From: Hyphomicrobiales bacterium
GTDB taxonomy: Bacteria; Pseudomonadota; Alphaproteobacteria; Rhizobiales; Rhizobiaceae
Direction of reading: 5' to 3'
Assembly: GCA_900472395.1 (NCBI GenBank)
Contig: UCHV01000007.1
Coordinates: forward strand, 331,488 to 395,487
DNA: 64,000 bases
A program made the position numbers and the translations under genes. Positions within the stretch are counted from its first letter, which is position 1, and each line of letters begins with the position of its first letter. Below the pieces are notes generated by a model. That model made no database searches, had not been told where the DNA came from, and worked only from the letters and a program-made list of their open reading frames with translations. Positions 46,739 through 56,317 of this stretch are shown piece after piece.

Positions 46739-47122
46739 CAACCCATTCAATTATTCGCGCTGGCATCCAGGCAGGCCGAGTGGTTGTCTGTGCGCCAGGA
46801 AGTCGTCGCCAACAACATCGCCAACGCCAATACGCCGGAATACAAGGCGAAGGACGTCGCATCCTTCGACGCAGTGCTCGACAATACGTCGATGCGGATG
46901 GCGCGCACCAATGCGGCGCATTTCGGCGACAGCACACTCAGCAATAACGTCAAGGTCGAGGAAGCCGCTCTTAACGACGAGATCGGCATCCAGGAATCCG
47001 GCAACACCGTCGCGCTCTCCAAGGAGCTGTCGAAGGCCGGTGAAGTCAAACGCCAGTACGAGCTTTCCGCCAATCTGGTGAAGTCGTTCAACAGCATGAT
47101 GCTTTTGACAGTGAAGAGGTAA
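46736..47122 (+). CDS. flgB: Flagellar basal-body rod protein FlgB
   Basis: 128 residues with the rod-family N-terminus ([24 protein letters not shown]) and the C-terminal helix ([23 protein letters not shown]). It forms the proximal rod with flgC and fliE, which follow directly. Its start codon lies in a 10-bp inverted repeat described separately. Confidence 0.95.
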   Translation: MQPIQLFALASRQAEWLSVRQEVVANNIANANTPEYKAKDVASFDAVLDNTSMRMARTNAAHFGDSTLSNNVKVEEAALNDEIGIQESGNTVALSKELSKAGEVKRQYELSANLVKSFNSMMLLTVKR

Positions 47123-47126
47123 GGAA

Positions 47127-47546
47127 ATGGATCCGCTCGCAGCCGCTTCGAAGATCGCGGGGTCGGGGATGGAGGCCCAGGCCACCAGACTTCGCATCGT
47201 ATCGGAAAACATCGCCAACGCACGTACCACGGGCGATACGCCCGGCGCCGATCCCTATCGTCGCAAGACCATCACCTTCGGCGCCGAGATGGACAAGGCA
47301 GCCGGCACGGATCTGGTCGCGGTCAAGAAGCTTGGCGTGGACAAGGGCGAGTTCGCCCAGGAATACGATCCGAGCCATCCGGCTGCCGACGCCAAGGGCA
47401 TGGTCAAGATGCCCAATGTCAACATGCTCATCGAAATGGCCGACATGCGCGAAGCCAATCGCAGCTACGACGCCAATCTCCAGATGATCAAGCAGACGCG
47501 TGACATCGTTTCCTCCACCATCGAGCTTCTGAAGGGTTCGCAATGA
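47127..47546 (+). CDS. flgC: Flagellar basal-body rod protein FlgC
   Basis: 139 residues, with the rod-family N-terminal [20 protein letters not shown] and the C-terminal [32 protein letters not shown]. It starts 4 bp after flgB and its stop overlaps the fliE start by 4 bp (ATGA). Confidence 0.95.
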   Translation: MDPLAAASKIAGSGMEAQATRLRIVSENIANARTTGDTPGADPYRRKTITFGAEMDKAAGTDLVAVKKLGVDKGEFAQEYDPSHPAADAKGMVKMPNVNMLIEMADMREANRSYDANLQMIKQTRDIVSSTIELLKGSQ

Positions 47547-47881
47547 TCGACGCAATCAAGAGCGTAGGCTCGCTTTCTCTTTCCCGCGGCATCGGCTCCA
47601 TCTCGTCGGACGAGAACACCACTTCGCTGCTGGGCCAGGTCCAGAAGCCGGTCGAAAACGCCGGTGTCAGCTTTGCAAGCGTACTCGGCAGCGTCGCATC
47701 TTCGACGATGGACAACCTGAAGACCGCCGAAAGCAAATCCATCGACGCGATCCAGGGCAAGGCCAACACACGCGAAGTCGTGGATGCCGTCATGGAGGCC
47801 AACCAGTCGCTGCAGACCGCGATTGCGCTGCGCGACAAGCTGGTTTCGGCCTACCTCGATATCTCCAAGATGCAGATCTAG
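47543..47881 (+). CDS. fliE: Flagellar hook-basal body adaptor protein FliE
   Basis: 112 residues, the usual FliE size. The first half is low in conservation; the C-terminal helices ([36 protein letters not shown]) are conserved. It connects the rod to the MS ring and export gate. It overlaps flgC by 4 bp. Confidence 0.94.
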   Translation: MIDAIKSVGSLSLSRGIGSISSDENTTSLLGQVQKPVENAGVSFASVLGSVASSTMDNLKTAESKSIDAIQGKANTREVVDAVMEANQSLQTAIALRDKLVSAYLDISKMQI

Positions 47882-47903
47882 TAGCGGATAAGGAACCTTA
47901 CCG

Positions 47904-48692
47904 ATGAGAGCACTATCCGTTGCAGCGACGGGCATGGATGCCCAACAGACCAATCTCGAGGTCATCGCCCACAACATCGCCAACATCAACACGACCGGCT
48001 TCAAGCGCGGTCGCGCCGAGTTTGCCGATCTTCTCTATCAAACCGAACGCGCCCAGGGCGTGCCGAACCGCGCAAACCAGGCCATCGTGCCGGAAGGCGC
48101 CAATATCGGCCTCGGCGTGCAGACGGCGGCAGTTCGTTACATCCACGAGCAGGGCCAGCTGACCCATACGGAAAACAATCTCGATCTGGCCATCGTCGGT
48201 CGCGGTTTCTTCCAGGTGCAGTCGCCGGATGGCGGCACGATGTATACCCGCGCCGGCGCATTCAACCAGAACGCCGACGGCCAGCTGGTGACCATCGAAG
48301 GTTATCAGGTCGTTCCGAACATCACCTTCCCGGCCAATGTGACGGAAACCGTCATCAGCCGTACCGGCCAGGTCAGCGTTCGTATCGGCAACGCCACCGA
48401 ATATACCGAGGTCGGTCAGCTGACGATGGCGAATTTCGCCAACGAAGCCGGTCTCAAGCCGCTCGGCGATAACCTCTATGCCGAAACGCCGGCATCGGGT
48501 GACGCGGTGATCGCGGCTCCGGAAGACCCGGGCTACGGCTATCTCCGTCAGGGCTATCTCGAATCGTCCAACGTCGATGCCGTCAAGGAAATCACCGACA
48601 TGATCTCGGCGCAGCGCGCCTACGAGATGAACTCCAAGGTCATCACGACCGCCGACGAAATGTCGAAGATCGTGAGCCAGAACCTCAAGTAA
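47904..48692 (+). CDS. flgG: Flagellar distal-rod protein FlgG
   Basis: 262 residues, the standard length for FlgG. The N-terminus [40 protein letters not shown] and the C-terminal [28 protein letters not shown] are characteristic. It forms the distal rod that passes the peptidoglycan and outer rings. Confidence 0.97.
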   Translation: MRALSVAATGMDAQQTNLEVIAHNIANINTTGFKRGRAEFADLLYQTERAQGVPNRANQAIVPEGANIGLGVQTAAVRYIHEQGQLTHTENNLDLAIVGRGFFQVQSPDGGTMYTRAGAFNQNADGQLVTIEGYQVVPNITFPANVTETVISRTGQVSVRIGNATEYTEVGQLTMANFANEAGLKPLGDNLYAETPASGDAVIAAPEDPGYGYLRQGYLESSNVDAVKEITDMISAQRAYEMNSKVITTADEMSKIVSQNLK

Positions 48693-48712
48693 ACCCAAAA
48701 GGCAGGGCAGAC

Positions 48713-49207
48713 ATGATGTTTCGCCGGACACACGAAAATGCAGCAAGGATCGGTCGCAAGACCATCCTTTCGCTTCTGTCGCTTATCGCCGCAGCCCTGG
48801 CTTCGCCAGCTGCGGCCGACATGGGCATGGCCGTCGTGCCGACGCGGATCATCTATCCGGGCGAGGAAATCGCCCCGTCTTCTCTGGACGTGGTCGAGAT
48901 AACCAATCCCAACCTTGCGGGCGACTTTGCGCGTTCCGTCGACGAGGTGACCGGGATGATTACCAATCGTACGCTTCTGCCGGGCCGCACCATTCTCGTG
49001 TCGGGGCTGCGGGTGCCTTATCTCGTCAAGCGCGGCGCCAGTGTCCGGCTTACTTTCGGCATCGGCAACATGGTGATTTCCGCCTCCGGCTCTCCGCTGC
49101 AAAACGGCTCCGTCGGCGACGTCATCCGCGTCCGCAATATTGATTCCGGCCTCGCCGTCAGCGGCACTGTCATGGCCGACGGCACCGTGCAGGTGATGGC
49201 GAAATGA
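48713..49207 (+). CDS. flgA: P-ring assembly chaperone FlgA
   Basis: 164 residues. A signal peptide (SLLSLIAAALASPAAA) leads to a SAF-type domain found in FlgA (PYLVKRGASVRLTFGIGNMVISASGSPLQNGSVGDVIRVRN). It is a periplasmic chaperone for FlgI. Its stop overlaps the flgI start by 4 bp. It is shorter than E. coli FlgA, as in other alphaproteobacteria. Confidence 0.93.
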   Translation: MMFRRTHENAARIGRKTILSLLSLIAAALASPAAADMGMAVVPTRIIYPGEEIAPSSLDVVEITNPNLAGDFARSVDEVTGMITNRTLLPGRTILVSGLRVPYLVKRGASVRLTFGIGNMVISASGSPLQNGSVGDVIRVRNIDSGLAVSGTVMADGTVQVMAK

Positions 49208-50322
49208 TCATGAAACGTCTTGTTGCTCTTTCTCTCGCGATCGCGACCCTTGTCGGTCCGGTGCAGCCGGCCTTTGCCGATGCGGCCCGCATCAAGGATA
49301 TCGCCTCGCTGCAGTCCGGCCGTGAAAACCAGCTGATCGGTTATGGTCTCGTCGTCGGCCTGCAAGGCACGGGCGACAGCCTGCGTTCCTCGCCGTTTAC
49401 CGACCAGTCCATGCGCGCCATGCTGCAGAACCTCGGAATTTCGATGCAGGGCGGCCAGTCCAATGCCAAGAACCTGGCGGCGGTCATGGTCACCGCCAAC
49501 CTGCCGCCATTCGCCAGCCCCGGCAGCCGTATCGACGTCAATGTCAGCTCGCTCGGCGATGCCACCTCGCTGCGCGGCGGCACACTGGTCATGACCTCGC
49601 TTTCCGGTGCCGACGGCCAGATCTATGCCGTTGCGCAAGGTGCGGTCGTCGTCTCCGGTTTCCAGGCGCAGGGTGCAGCAGCCACGCTGACCGAAGGCGT
49701 GACCACCTCCGGCCGGGTGCCGAACGGCGCGATCATCGAGCGCGAACTGCCGTCCAAGTTCAAGGATTCGGTCAATCTGGTCCTGCAATTGCGCAATCCG
49801 GATTTTTCCACCGCCCAGCGCATGGCCGATGCCGTCAACATGTTCGCATCGCAGCGTTACGGCGGCCCGGTCGCCGAAGCGCGCGACAGCCAGGAAGTCA
49901 TCGTTTCCAAACCGCGCCAGGCGGATCTCACGCGCCTGATGGCAGAGATCGAGAACCTCGTGGTTCAGACCGATACGCCTGCCAAGGTGGTCATCAACGA
50001 ACGCACAGGCACGATCGTCATCGGTGCGGATGTAAAGGTCTCCCGCGTCGCCGTCAGCTACGGAACGTTGACCGTGCAGGTGACCGAAACACCTCAGATC
50101 ATCCAGCCGGAACCCTTCTCGCGCGGTGAAACCGCTGTTCAGGATCAGACCGACATCATGGCGATGAAGGACGGCGGCCAGGTCGCCATCCTCAACGGGC
50201 CCGATCTGCGCACGCTGGTGGCCGGTCTCAACAGCATCGGTGTCAAGCCGGACGGTATCATCGCCATCCTGCAGGGCATCAAGTCCGCAGGCGCCCTCCA
50301 GGCCGAACTCGTGCTGCAATGA
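49204..50322 (+). CDS. flgI: Flagellar P-ring protein FlgI
   Basis: 372 residues with a signal peptide (ALSLAIATLVGPVQPAFA) and the conserved ARIKDIASLQSGRENQLIGYGLVVGLQGTGDS. It builds the peptidoglycan ring. It starts at ATG 49204 inside the flgA stop, and its own stop overlaps the motE start by 4 bp. Confidence 0.97.
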   Translation: MIMKRLVALSLAIATLVGPVQPAFADAARIKDIASLQSGRENQLIGYGLVVGLQGTGDSLRSSPFTDQSMRAMLQNLGISMQGGQSNAKNLAAVMVTANLPPFASPGSRIDVNVSSLGDATSLRGGTLVMTSLSGADGQIYAVAQGAVVVSGFQAQGAAATLTEGVTTSGRVPNGAIIERELPSKFKDSVNLVLQLRNPDFSTAQRMADAVNMFASQRYGGPVAEARDSQEVIVSKPRQADLTRLMAEIENLVVQTDTPAKVVINERTGTIVIGADVKVSRVAVSYGTLTVQVTETPQIIQPEPFSRGETAVQDQTDIMAMKDGGQVAILNGPDLRTLVAGLNSIGVKPDGIIAILQGIKSAGALQAELVLQ

Positions 50323-50864
50323 CGGAGAGACAATCGATGTTCACGATCACGATTTCCGCATCCACGGTCCGCAAGCTGCTCGTCGCCGGCGCCGTTTTGG
50401 CCGCCGTACCGCAGGTCAATGCACAGCAGCAGCCCGCCGAAAGCATCACGCCGACGACGGCGGACGATATCCAGCGCTTCTGCACCAATATCGCCGATCC
50501 CGCCCGTGACCAGCGTTACCTTCTGCAGAAGCAGGAGCTGGAAAAGCTGCAATCGGATGTGGACGCCCGCATCGCCACGCTCGAAACCCGCAAGACGGAA
50601 TACGAGGACTGGCTGAAGCGCCGCAACGATTTCCTCAAAAGCGCTGAAATCGGCCTGGTCGATATCTTCAAGACCATGAAGGCCGATGCGGCTGCTCCGC
50701 AGCTGGCCGAAATGAAGATGGAGATCGCAGCGGCCATTATCATGAAACTTCCGGCGCGCCAGTCGGGTCTGATCCTTGCCGAGATGGACCCGAAAAAGGC
50801 GGGCATGATCTCGACGATCATCGCCAGCGCATCCGACCCCCATACTTCGAAGGACCGTACATGA
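50319..50864 (+). CDS. motE: Periplasmic motility chaperone MotE
   Basis: 181 residues, possibly starting at ATG 50337 (MFTITIS). A signal peptide ends near VNAQQQP, then comes a coiled-coil (QELEKLQSDVDARIATLETRKTEYEDWLKRR) and a conserved C-terminal MKLPARQSGLILAEMDPKKAGMI. This matches MotE of S. meliloti, which helps fold the stator-associated MotC in the periplasm. The gene overlaps flgI and flgH by 4 bp each. MotC, its client, is not in the window. Confidence 0.9.
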   Translation: MTERQSMFTITISASTVRKLLVAGAVLAAVPQVNAQQQPAESITPTTADDIQRFCTNIADPARDQRYLLQKQELEKLQSDVDARIATLETRKTEYEDWLKRRNDFLKSAEIGLVDIFKTMKADAAAPQLAEMKMEIAAAIIMKLPARQSGLILAEMDPKKAGMISTIIASASDPHTSKDRT

Positions 50865-51580
50865 TGAAGCGCGCGTCAGCCCTGATCGCCGTCCTGTTTC
50901 TGGCGGGTTGCCAGAACCAGACGCTGAAGGAAATCGGCAATGCCCCGGCCATGAGCCCGATCGGCAGCGGCCTGCAATATGCCCAGGCACCGCAGATGTC
51001 GTCTTATCCCAAGCAGCCGCGCCAGATGGCAAACGGCTATTCGCTGTGGAGCGACAACCAGGCGGCCCTTTTCAAGGACGCCCGTGCGCTCAACATCGGC
51101 GACATCATGACAGTCGACATCAAGATCAACGACAAGGCCGATTTCGATAACGAAAGCGACCGCAGCCGCAAGAACAAGACGAAACTGACCTGGGGCGCCG
51201 GCGTCAAGAACATTCTCGGCTTCAGCACGAACACCGGCACGTCCGGCGATCTCGGTACGGATTCCGATAGCGAGAGCAAGGGCAAGGGTTCGACCAAGCG
51301 CTCCGAGACACTGCGGCTGATGGTTGCCGCCGTCGTTACCGGCGTTCTGGAAAACGGCAATCTCCTGATCAGCGGCTCGCAGGAAGTGCGCGTCAACCAC
51401 GAGATCCGTATTCTCAACGTTGCCGGTATCGTGCGTCCGAAGGACGTCGATTCCGAAAACAAGATTTCCTACGACAAGATCGCCGAAGCACGTATTTCCT
51501 ATGGCGGCCGCGGTCGTCTGATGGAAGTGCAGCAGCCGCCGATCGGCCAGCAGGTCGTCGACCTGTATTCGCCCTTCTAA
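50861..51580 (+). CDS. flgH: Flagellar L-ring lipoprotein FlgH
   Basis: 239 residues. The lipobox is in SALIAVLFLAGCQNQ (LAGC). The family motif NGYSLWSDNQAALFKDARALNIGDIMTV and C-terminal IRPKDVDSENKISYDKIAEARISYGGRG are clear. It forms the outer-membrane ring. Confidence 0.96.
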   Translation: MMKRASALIAVLFLAGCQNQTLKEIGNAPAMSPIGSGLQYAQAPQMSSYPKQPRQMANGYSLWSDNQAALFKDARALNIGDIMTVDIKINDKADFDNESDRSRKNKTKLTWGAGVKNILGFSTNTGTSGDLGTDSDSESKGKGSTKRSETLRLMVAAVVTGVLENGNLLISGSQEVRVNHEIRILNVAGIVRPKDVDSENKISYDKIAEARISYGGRGRLMEVQQPPIGQQVVDLYSPF

Positions 51581-51609
51581 GGTCGAAAGCGCGGATCGGA
51601 TCAAGGGAT

Positions 51610-52137
51610 ATGTCGATGGACGAAACGAACCCGGAAGAAGGCCAGGCCAAGAAAAAGGGCGGCATGGTGATGACGATTGCCGGCGTGGCTGTCGTCACGC
51701 TCATCGGCGCCGGCGGCGGCTGGGTTCTGGGCGGCATGATTGCGCCGCCACCGGCTGAAAAGCCGGCCGCCGAAGCGCATGCCGCAGCCGCGCCGGCCGG
51801 CGGCCATGGCGACGCCAAGAAGGAGGACGGCATCCAGCCGATCTCCGCCGAGGCCAACGGCATCGTGCTGCTCGATCCGATCACCACCAATCTTGCCTAT
51901 CCCTCGGACAACTGGGTGCGGCTGGAAGTGGCGCTGATGTTCCGCGGCCCCACCGATACGCCGCTTGCCCAGGAAATCCATCAGGACATCCTCGCCTATC
52001 TGCGCACCGTTTCGCTGCAGCAGATCGAAGGCCCGCGCGGCTTCCAATATCTTCGGGATGACCTTCAGGAACGTGTTGACCTGCGCGCGAAAGGCCGCGT
52101 ATCGAAGGTGATGTTCAGAACCTTCGTGATTGAATGA
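51610..52137 (+). CDS. fliL: Flagellar basal-body protein FliL
   Basis: 175 residues. A single membrane helix (~17-40, GGMVMTIAGVAVVTLIGAGGGWVLGG) is followed by an Ala/Pro/His spacer and the periplasmic stomatin-like FliL domain (SDNWVRLEVALMFRGPTDTPLAQEIHQDILAYLRTVSLQQIEGPRG). FliL surrounds stators and supports torque. Its stop overlaps the fliP start by 4 bp. Confidence 0.94.
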   Translation: MSMDETNPEEGQAKKKGGMVMTIAGVAVVTLIGAGGGWVLGGMIAPPPAEKPAAEAHAAAAPAGGHGDAKKEDGIQPISAEANGIVLLDPITTNLAYPSDNWVRLEVALMFRGPTDTPLAQEIHQDILAYLRTVSLQQIEGPRGFQYLRDDLQERVDLRAKGRVSKVMFRTFVIE

Positions 52138-52871
52138 TTCGACTTCTCGTACTGCTCGCCGTCATCGTCGCGGCACCGGGCCTTGCCCACGCACAGCAGT
52201 CGCCGGCAGATCTTCTCAATCTGCCGACGGACGGTTCTGCGGCCTCGTGGATTATCCGCACCTTCGGCCTTCTGACCGTCCTTTCCGTTGCTCCCGGCAT
52301 CATGATCATGGTGACGAGCTTTCCGCGCTTCGTCATCGCCTTTTCCATCCTGCGCTCCGGCATGGGCATGGGCACGTCTCCGCCGAACATGGTTCTGGTG
52401 TCGATGGCGATGTTCATGACCTTCTACGTCATGTCGCCCACCTTCGACCGCGCCTGGAACGAAGGCGTGCAGCCGATGCTGTCGAACCAGATCACCGAAG
52501 CCGAAGCGCTGCCGCGCATCGCCGAACCGTTCCGCGTCTTCATGAGCGCCAATACGCGCGACAAGGATCTGTCGCTCTTCGTCGATATCGCCCGCGAGCG
52601 TAACCAGTCCGTCGGCACGCCGGATCAGATCGATTACCGCGTCCTCGTCCCGGCCTTCATGCTGTCGGAAATCCGCCGCGGCTTCGAGATTGGTTTCCTG
52701 ATCATCCTGCCCTTCCTGGTCATCGACATGATCGTCGCCGCCATCACCATGTCCATGGGCATGATGATGCTTCCGCCGACATCGATATCGCTTCCCTTCA
52801 AGATTCTCTTCTTCGTGCTGATCGATGGCTGGAATTTGCTGGTGGGAAGTCTGGTCAGATCGTTCAACTGA
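52134..52871 (+). CDS. fliP: Flagellar type III export gate protein FliP
   Basis: 245 residues with a cleavable signal-like N-terminus and four helices. The conserved SFPRFVIAFSILRSGMG, TFYVMSP and C-terminal MSMGMMMLPPTSISLPFKILFFVLIDGWNLLVGSLV are FliP signatures. It is the last flagellar structural gene before the sugar-modification block; fliQ, fliR and flhA are outside the window. Confidence 0.97.
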   Translation: MIRLLVLLAVIVAAPGLAHAQQSPADLLNLPTDGSAASWIIRTFGLLTVLSVAPGIMIMVTSFPRFVIAFSILRSGMGMGTSPPNMVLVSMAMFMTFYVMSPTFDRAWNEGVQPMLSNQITEAEALPRIAEPFRVFMSANTRDKDLSLFVDIARERNQSVGTPDQIDYRVLVPAFMLSEIRRGFEIGFLIILPFLVIDMIVAAITMSMGMMMLPPTSISLPFKILFFVLIDGWNLLVGSLVRSFN

Positions 52872-52984
52872 CGGCCTGCCATCGACCGCGTCGCCATCGG
52901 CCACAAAAGCCTTAGACAAGCTTGATGTAATACACTTCGGACACAAAGCCGATATTCGGCATGTCGTCAGAGGTGAATTGGCAA

Positions 52985-53866
52985 ATGCCACGGGTTTCCA
53001 TCTGCATTCCTTCCTACAAGCCAAGGCATTTCGAACTGTGCCTTGCAAGCGCAATTGCTCAGACATTTCAGGATATCGAGATCATCGTGTCGGACGATTG
53101 CCCGACGGATGCGATCAAACAGATCTGCGACAAGTTTCCGGGCCGCGTTCAGTACAGCCGCAATCCCAATCCCGGCAGCAAGAACAATGTGGTCCGGCTC
53201 ATCGGTTTGGCGCAGGGGGAGTACATCAAGTTTCTGCTTGATGACGATATTCTTCATCCCTTTTGCGTGCAGAATCTTTTGGGGGCTCTCGAGGCGACGA
53301 GGGCACAGAATACGACATTGGCCTTTTCGCCACGTGATCTTATTGATCAGGACAACGTGTTTCTCAGCCACGTCAATATGTTGCAGATCTCCGGCAGCGT
53401 CAGAGTGATAGATGGTCGCGAATGTATCCGGGTCATGGCGGCAAACGCCCGCAATGTTATCGGTGAATTGACGACGGTGATGTTCCGGCGCGCCGACGCC
53501 ATCTTTACGAGCGGTTCCCTGCTGGATTTCCGTGACTTTACCTCGCGCGGTCTTGGCGATGTGATCGCTTGGATCAATCTCGCGGCCAAGGGCAATGTCG
53601 TCGCGCATCCGGTTACTCTGTCCTATTTCAGGCAGCATCAGGGATCCAATTCGGACCCGGCTGCCAACCCGGAAATCATCCACAGCATCACCGAATGGGA
53701 GGTGATCGTCGATCACGTCACCAAAGCTGGCTGGCTTTCAGCCGATCAGTTCCCGCTCACCTACAGCAGTCTGCTCCGCGAATACCGTTACTGGGCTCCC
53801 AGTTTTCCTGAACTCCAGAACGATATCCTTCGCTTCGAGCAGCGTCTTACGGAGATCGCCGCATGA
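52985..53866 (+). CDS. Family 2 glycosyltransferase
   Basis: 293 residues from ATG 52985 (MPRVSICIPSYKPRHFELCL), preceded by GAGGTGAATT; an upstream ATG at 52961 has no ribosome site. A GT-A fold is indicated by the N-terminal VSICIPSY, IEIIVSDDCPTD, RNPNPGSKNNVVRLI and the metal-binding LLDDDI (DxD type). It transfers a sugar from a nucleotide donor. It is the first gene of the block after fliP, and its stop overlaps the start of the ketoisomerase by 4 bp (ATGA), so the two are co-translated. Confidence 0.88.
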   Translation: MPRVSICIPSYKPRHFELCLASAIAQTFQDIEIIVSDDCPTDAIKQICDKFPGRVQYSRNPNPGSKNNVVRLIGLAQGEYIKFLLDDDILHPFCVQNLLGALEATRAQNTTLAFSPRDLIDQDNVFLSHVNMLQISGSVRVIDGRECIRVMAANARNVIGELTTVMFRRADAIFTSGSLLDFRDFTSRGLGDVIAWINLAAKGNVVAHPVTLSYFRQHQGSNSDPAANPEIIHSITEWEVIVDHVTKAGWLSADQFPLTYSSLLREYRYWAPSFPELQNDILRFEQRLTEIAA

Positions 53867-54408
53867 GTGCGGTACTTTATTCCCCCCTTGCGCAGAGGCT
53901 GCGTGAAACCTCTTCCGCCATGATGCGTTCGCAGACTTCGATGCGCATGCTCGCACCATTGCCGGTCGGTAATGCCGATGAGCAGGCTTCGTCGATCGGC
54001 AGGATCATCGATCTCCCTCGCATCCCGGACCAGCGCGGCAACCTCACCTTTGTCGAGGCCGCACGCCACGTGCCCTTCGATATCAAGCGTGTCTATTATC
54101 TTTACGACGTGCCCGGCGGCGCTTCTCGCGGCGGCCATGGTCACAAGGCGTTGCATCAGTTGATCATCGCCATGGCAGGAAGTTTCGATGTCATTCTCGA
54201 CGACGGCGCCGATGCGGAGAAGTTTTCGCTGAACCGGTCGTATTACGGGCTTTACATCCCGCCCATGCGGTGGCGCGAGCTGGAGAATTTTTCTTCCGGT
54301 GCCGTCTGCCTCGTGCTGGCATCCGAGGTCTATGAAGAAGACGACTATTTCCGCGACTATAACGAGTTCCTGGTTGCAGCCGCGGAAAACGCCGGGAGCG
54401 TGAAATGA
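53863..54408 (+). CDS. WxcM/FdtA-like dTDP-4-oxo-6-deoxyhexose 3,4-ketoisomerase
   Basis: 181 residues with a cupin-type core matching FdtA/QdtA: RIPDQRGNLTFVEAARHVPF, IKRVYYLYDVPGGASRGGHGHKALHQ and LNRSYYGLYIPPMRWRELENFS. Such enzymes move the keto group of dTDP-4-oxo-6-deoxyglucose from C4 to C3 before transamination. The product epimer (D-fucose or D-quinovose series) cannot be read from sequence. An N-terminal ~45-residue extension precedes the core. It overlaps the glycosyltransferase and aminotransferase genes by 4 bp each. Confidence 0.88.
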   Translation: MSAVLYSPLAQRLRETSSAMMRSQTSMRMLAPLPVGNADEQASSIGRIIDLPRIPDQRGNLTFVEAARHVPFDIKRVYYLYDVPGGASRGGHGHKALHQLIIAMAGSFDVILDDGADAEKFSLNRSYYGLYIPPMRWRELENFSSGAVCLVLASEVYEEDDYFRDYNEFLVAAAENAGSVK

Positions 54409-55550
54409 CGACGGTTCCGTTCTTCGATCTTTCCGCAGCCCAGGCGTCGCTGACCGCCGATCTGGAAAGTGCTGCCCGCGAGGTCATCGCCAGTGGCTGG
54501 TTCATCCTCGGGCGGCAGCTGGAAAGCTTCGAGCAGGATTTTGCGGCCTATTGCGGCGTGGACCATGTGATCGGCGTTGCCAGCGGTCTCGATGCACTGA
54601 TCTTGGTACTGCGCGCCTGGAAACAACAGGGCAGGCTGCAGGCGGGGGATGGCGTCGTTGTTGCCGCAAACACGTTCATTGCAACGATCATCGCGATTCA
54701 AGAAGCAGGGCTTAAACCCATCCTCGTCGAGCCCGATCCGGCCACCTGCAATCTCTCCGTAAGGGGGCTGACTTCGGCGCTGTCACAGAAGCCGAAGGCC
54801 GTTGTTCCCGTCCATCTCCATGGCCAGCTTTGCCCCATGCCGGGCATCATGGAGATCTGCCGACGCGAAAACATTCTCGTGCTCGAGGATTCGGCGCAGG
54901 CGCATGGTGCCATCTTGGAAGGCAAGCGGGCCGGTTCCTTCGGTCACGCCGCGGGCTTCAGCTTCTATCCGACCAAAAACCTTGGTGCGCTGGGAGATTG
55001 CGGCGCCATCGCCACCAATGATGCCGAGTTCACCAAACTTTTGCGTTCGCTGCGCAACTATGGTTCGGAGCGCAAATACATCAACAACCACCAGGGCCTG
55101 AACAGCCGCCTTGACGAAATCCAGGCGGCCTTCCTGAAAGCCAAGCTGCCGCATCTTGATACGGATAATGCGGCGCGCCGCTCGGTTGCCACCCGTTACA
55201 TGAACGGGATCCGCAATGCCGATATCCGGCTTCCGACGGTCAGTGCCGGGGCGGAAAGCCATGTCTGGCATCTTTTCGTGGTTCATTGCGCGGATCGCGA
55301 TGCGCTGGCCAGGCATCTGTCCGATCACGGTATCCAGACCGCTATCCATTATCCTGTCGCGCCGCACCGGCAGGAATGCTTCCAGTCGCTGCTCGGCGGT
55401 CTTTCCCTGCCGGTCACCGAAACATTGCATGACGAATGCCTGTCGCTTCCGATGAGCCCGGTGCTGACGGAAGAGCAGGTCGAACACGTTATCACGGCTG
55501 TCAACGCCTATAATGCGTCCGCAACCCTCCATCAGGTGGCCAATGGCTGA
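54405..55550 (+). CDS. DegT/DnrJ/EryC1 sugar aminotransferase (FdtB-like)
   Basis: 381 residues. PLP-lysine K191 in FSFYPTKNLGALGDCG, the HLHGQLCPMPGI and EDSAQAHGA motifs and the C-terminal PYHPA-like IHYPVAPHRQECF are diagnostic for nucleotide-sugar aminotransferases. With the ketoisomerase next to it, the likely product is a dTDP-3-amino-3,6-dideoxyhexose. It overlaps the upstream gene by 4 bp and the downstream methyltransferase by 8 bp. Confidence 0.92.
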   Translation: MTTVPFFDLSAAQASLTADLESAAREVIASGWFILGRQLESFEQDFAAYCGVDHVIGVASGLDALILVLRAWKQQGRLQAGDGVVVAANTFIATIIAIQEAGLKPILVEPDPATCNLSVRGLTSALSQKPKAVVPVHLHGQLCPMPGIMEICRRENILVLEDSAQAHGAILEGKRAGSFGHAAGFSFYPTKNLGALGDCGAIATNDAEFTKLLRSLRNYGSERKYINNHQGLNSRLDEIQAAFLKAKLPHLDTDNAARRSVATRYMNGIRNADIRLPTVSAGAESHVWHLFVVHCADRDALARHLSDHGIQTAIHYPVAPHRQECFQSLLGGLSLPVTETLHDECLSLPMSPVLTEEQVEHVITAVNAYNASATLHQVANG

Positions 55551-56292
55551 TCCGGCAAATTTCGTCGATATCGGCTTTGAAGAGTTTCGCAAATTCGCGT
55601 CCGATGCGTCTATGTCGAAATATGAAAAGATCGGTTTTCCCAATGCCTATCGCGAAGGGCGGGAAGAGGCGATCTTTGCAGACATTACCGGCAAGCTGCG
55701 CAATCTTAATGGCACATCTTCCAAGGTGCTCGACATCGGTCCCGGGTGCAGCGATCTGCCGACGATGCTGATCGAGTTGTGCCGCGATCGCAGTCATGAG
55801 CTGACGCTGATCGACAGCCAGGAAATGCTCGACCTCCTGCCGTCCGGCCAGCGGATAGAAAAGCTGGCGGCAATGTACCCTCAATGCCCGGAATTCATCG
55901 AGGCCAATCGCGGCAAGTTCGACGTCATTCTCTGCTATAGCGTTTTGCACTACATCATCGTCGATGTCTCGTTCTTCCGTTTTGTAGACCTTTCGTTGTC
56001 TCTGCTTGCACCGGGTGGCCAGCTGCTGCTGGGCGACATTCCAAACATTTCCAAGCGCAAGCGCTTTTTTGCCAGCGAGACGGGTATCCGTTTCCACCAG
56101 GCATTCATGAACACGGCGGAAAAGCCGCAGGTCTCGTTCAACACAATCGAACATGACCAGATCGACGACGCGGTCGTCATGGCAATCGTCCAGCGCGCAC
56201 GACTGCAGGGTTTCGACGCCTATGTCCTGCCGCAGGATCCATCGCTGCCGATGGCCAATCGCCGTGAAGATATCCTGATCACTCGCCCTTAA
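55543..56292 (+). CDS. SAM-dependent methyltransferase in the amino-sugar operon
   Basis: 249 residues from ATG 55543, which overlaps the aminotransferase stop by 8 bp. Class I Rossmann motif I reads VLDIGPGCSDLPTML (~62-76), followed by LTLIDSQEML and a post-motif segment ILCYSVLHYIIVD. It could methylate the amino sugar (O- or N-) or a carrier. A second possibility is a protein methyltransferase. No substrate is evident. Confidence 0.82.
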   Translation: MADPANFVDIGFEEFRKFASDASMSKYEKIGFPNAYREGREEAIFADITGKLRNLNGTSSKVLDIGPGCSDLPTMLIELCRDRSHELTLIDSQEMLDLLPSGQRIEKLAAMYPQCPEFIEANRGKFDVILCYSVLHYIIVDVSFFRFVDLSLSLLAPGGQLLLGDIPNISKRKRFFASETGIRFHQAFMNTAEKPQVSFNTIEHDQIDDAVVMAIVQRARLQGFDAYVLPQDPSLPMANRREDILITRP

Positions 56293-56317
56293 GGGCGGTT
56301 CCTCATAGGGAATTGTC

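Noticed and set aside
52872..52984. Island boundary att-site or tRNA
   Set aside because: No tRNA, integrase or direct repeat was seen at either end of the glyco-island; acquisition remains a hypothesis.
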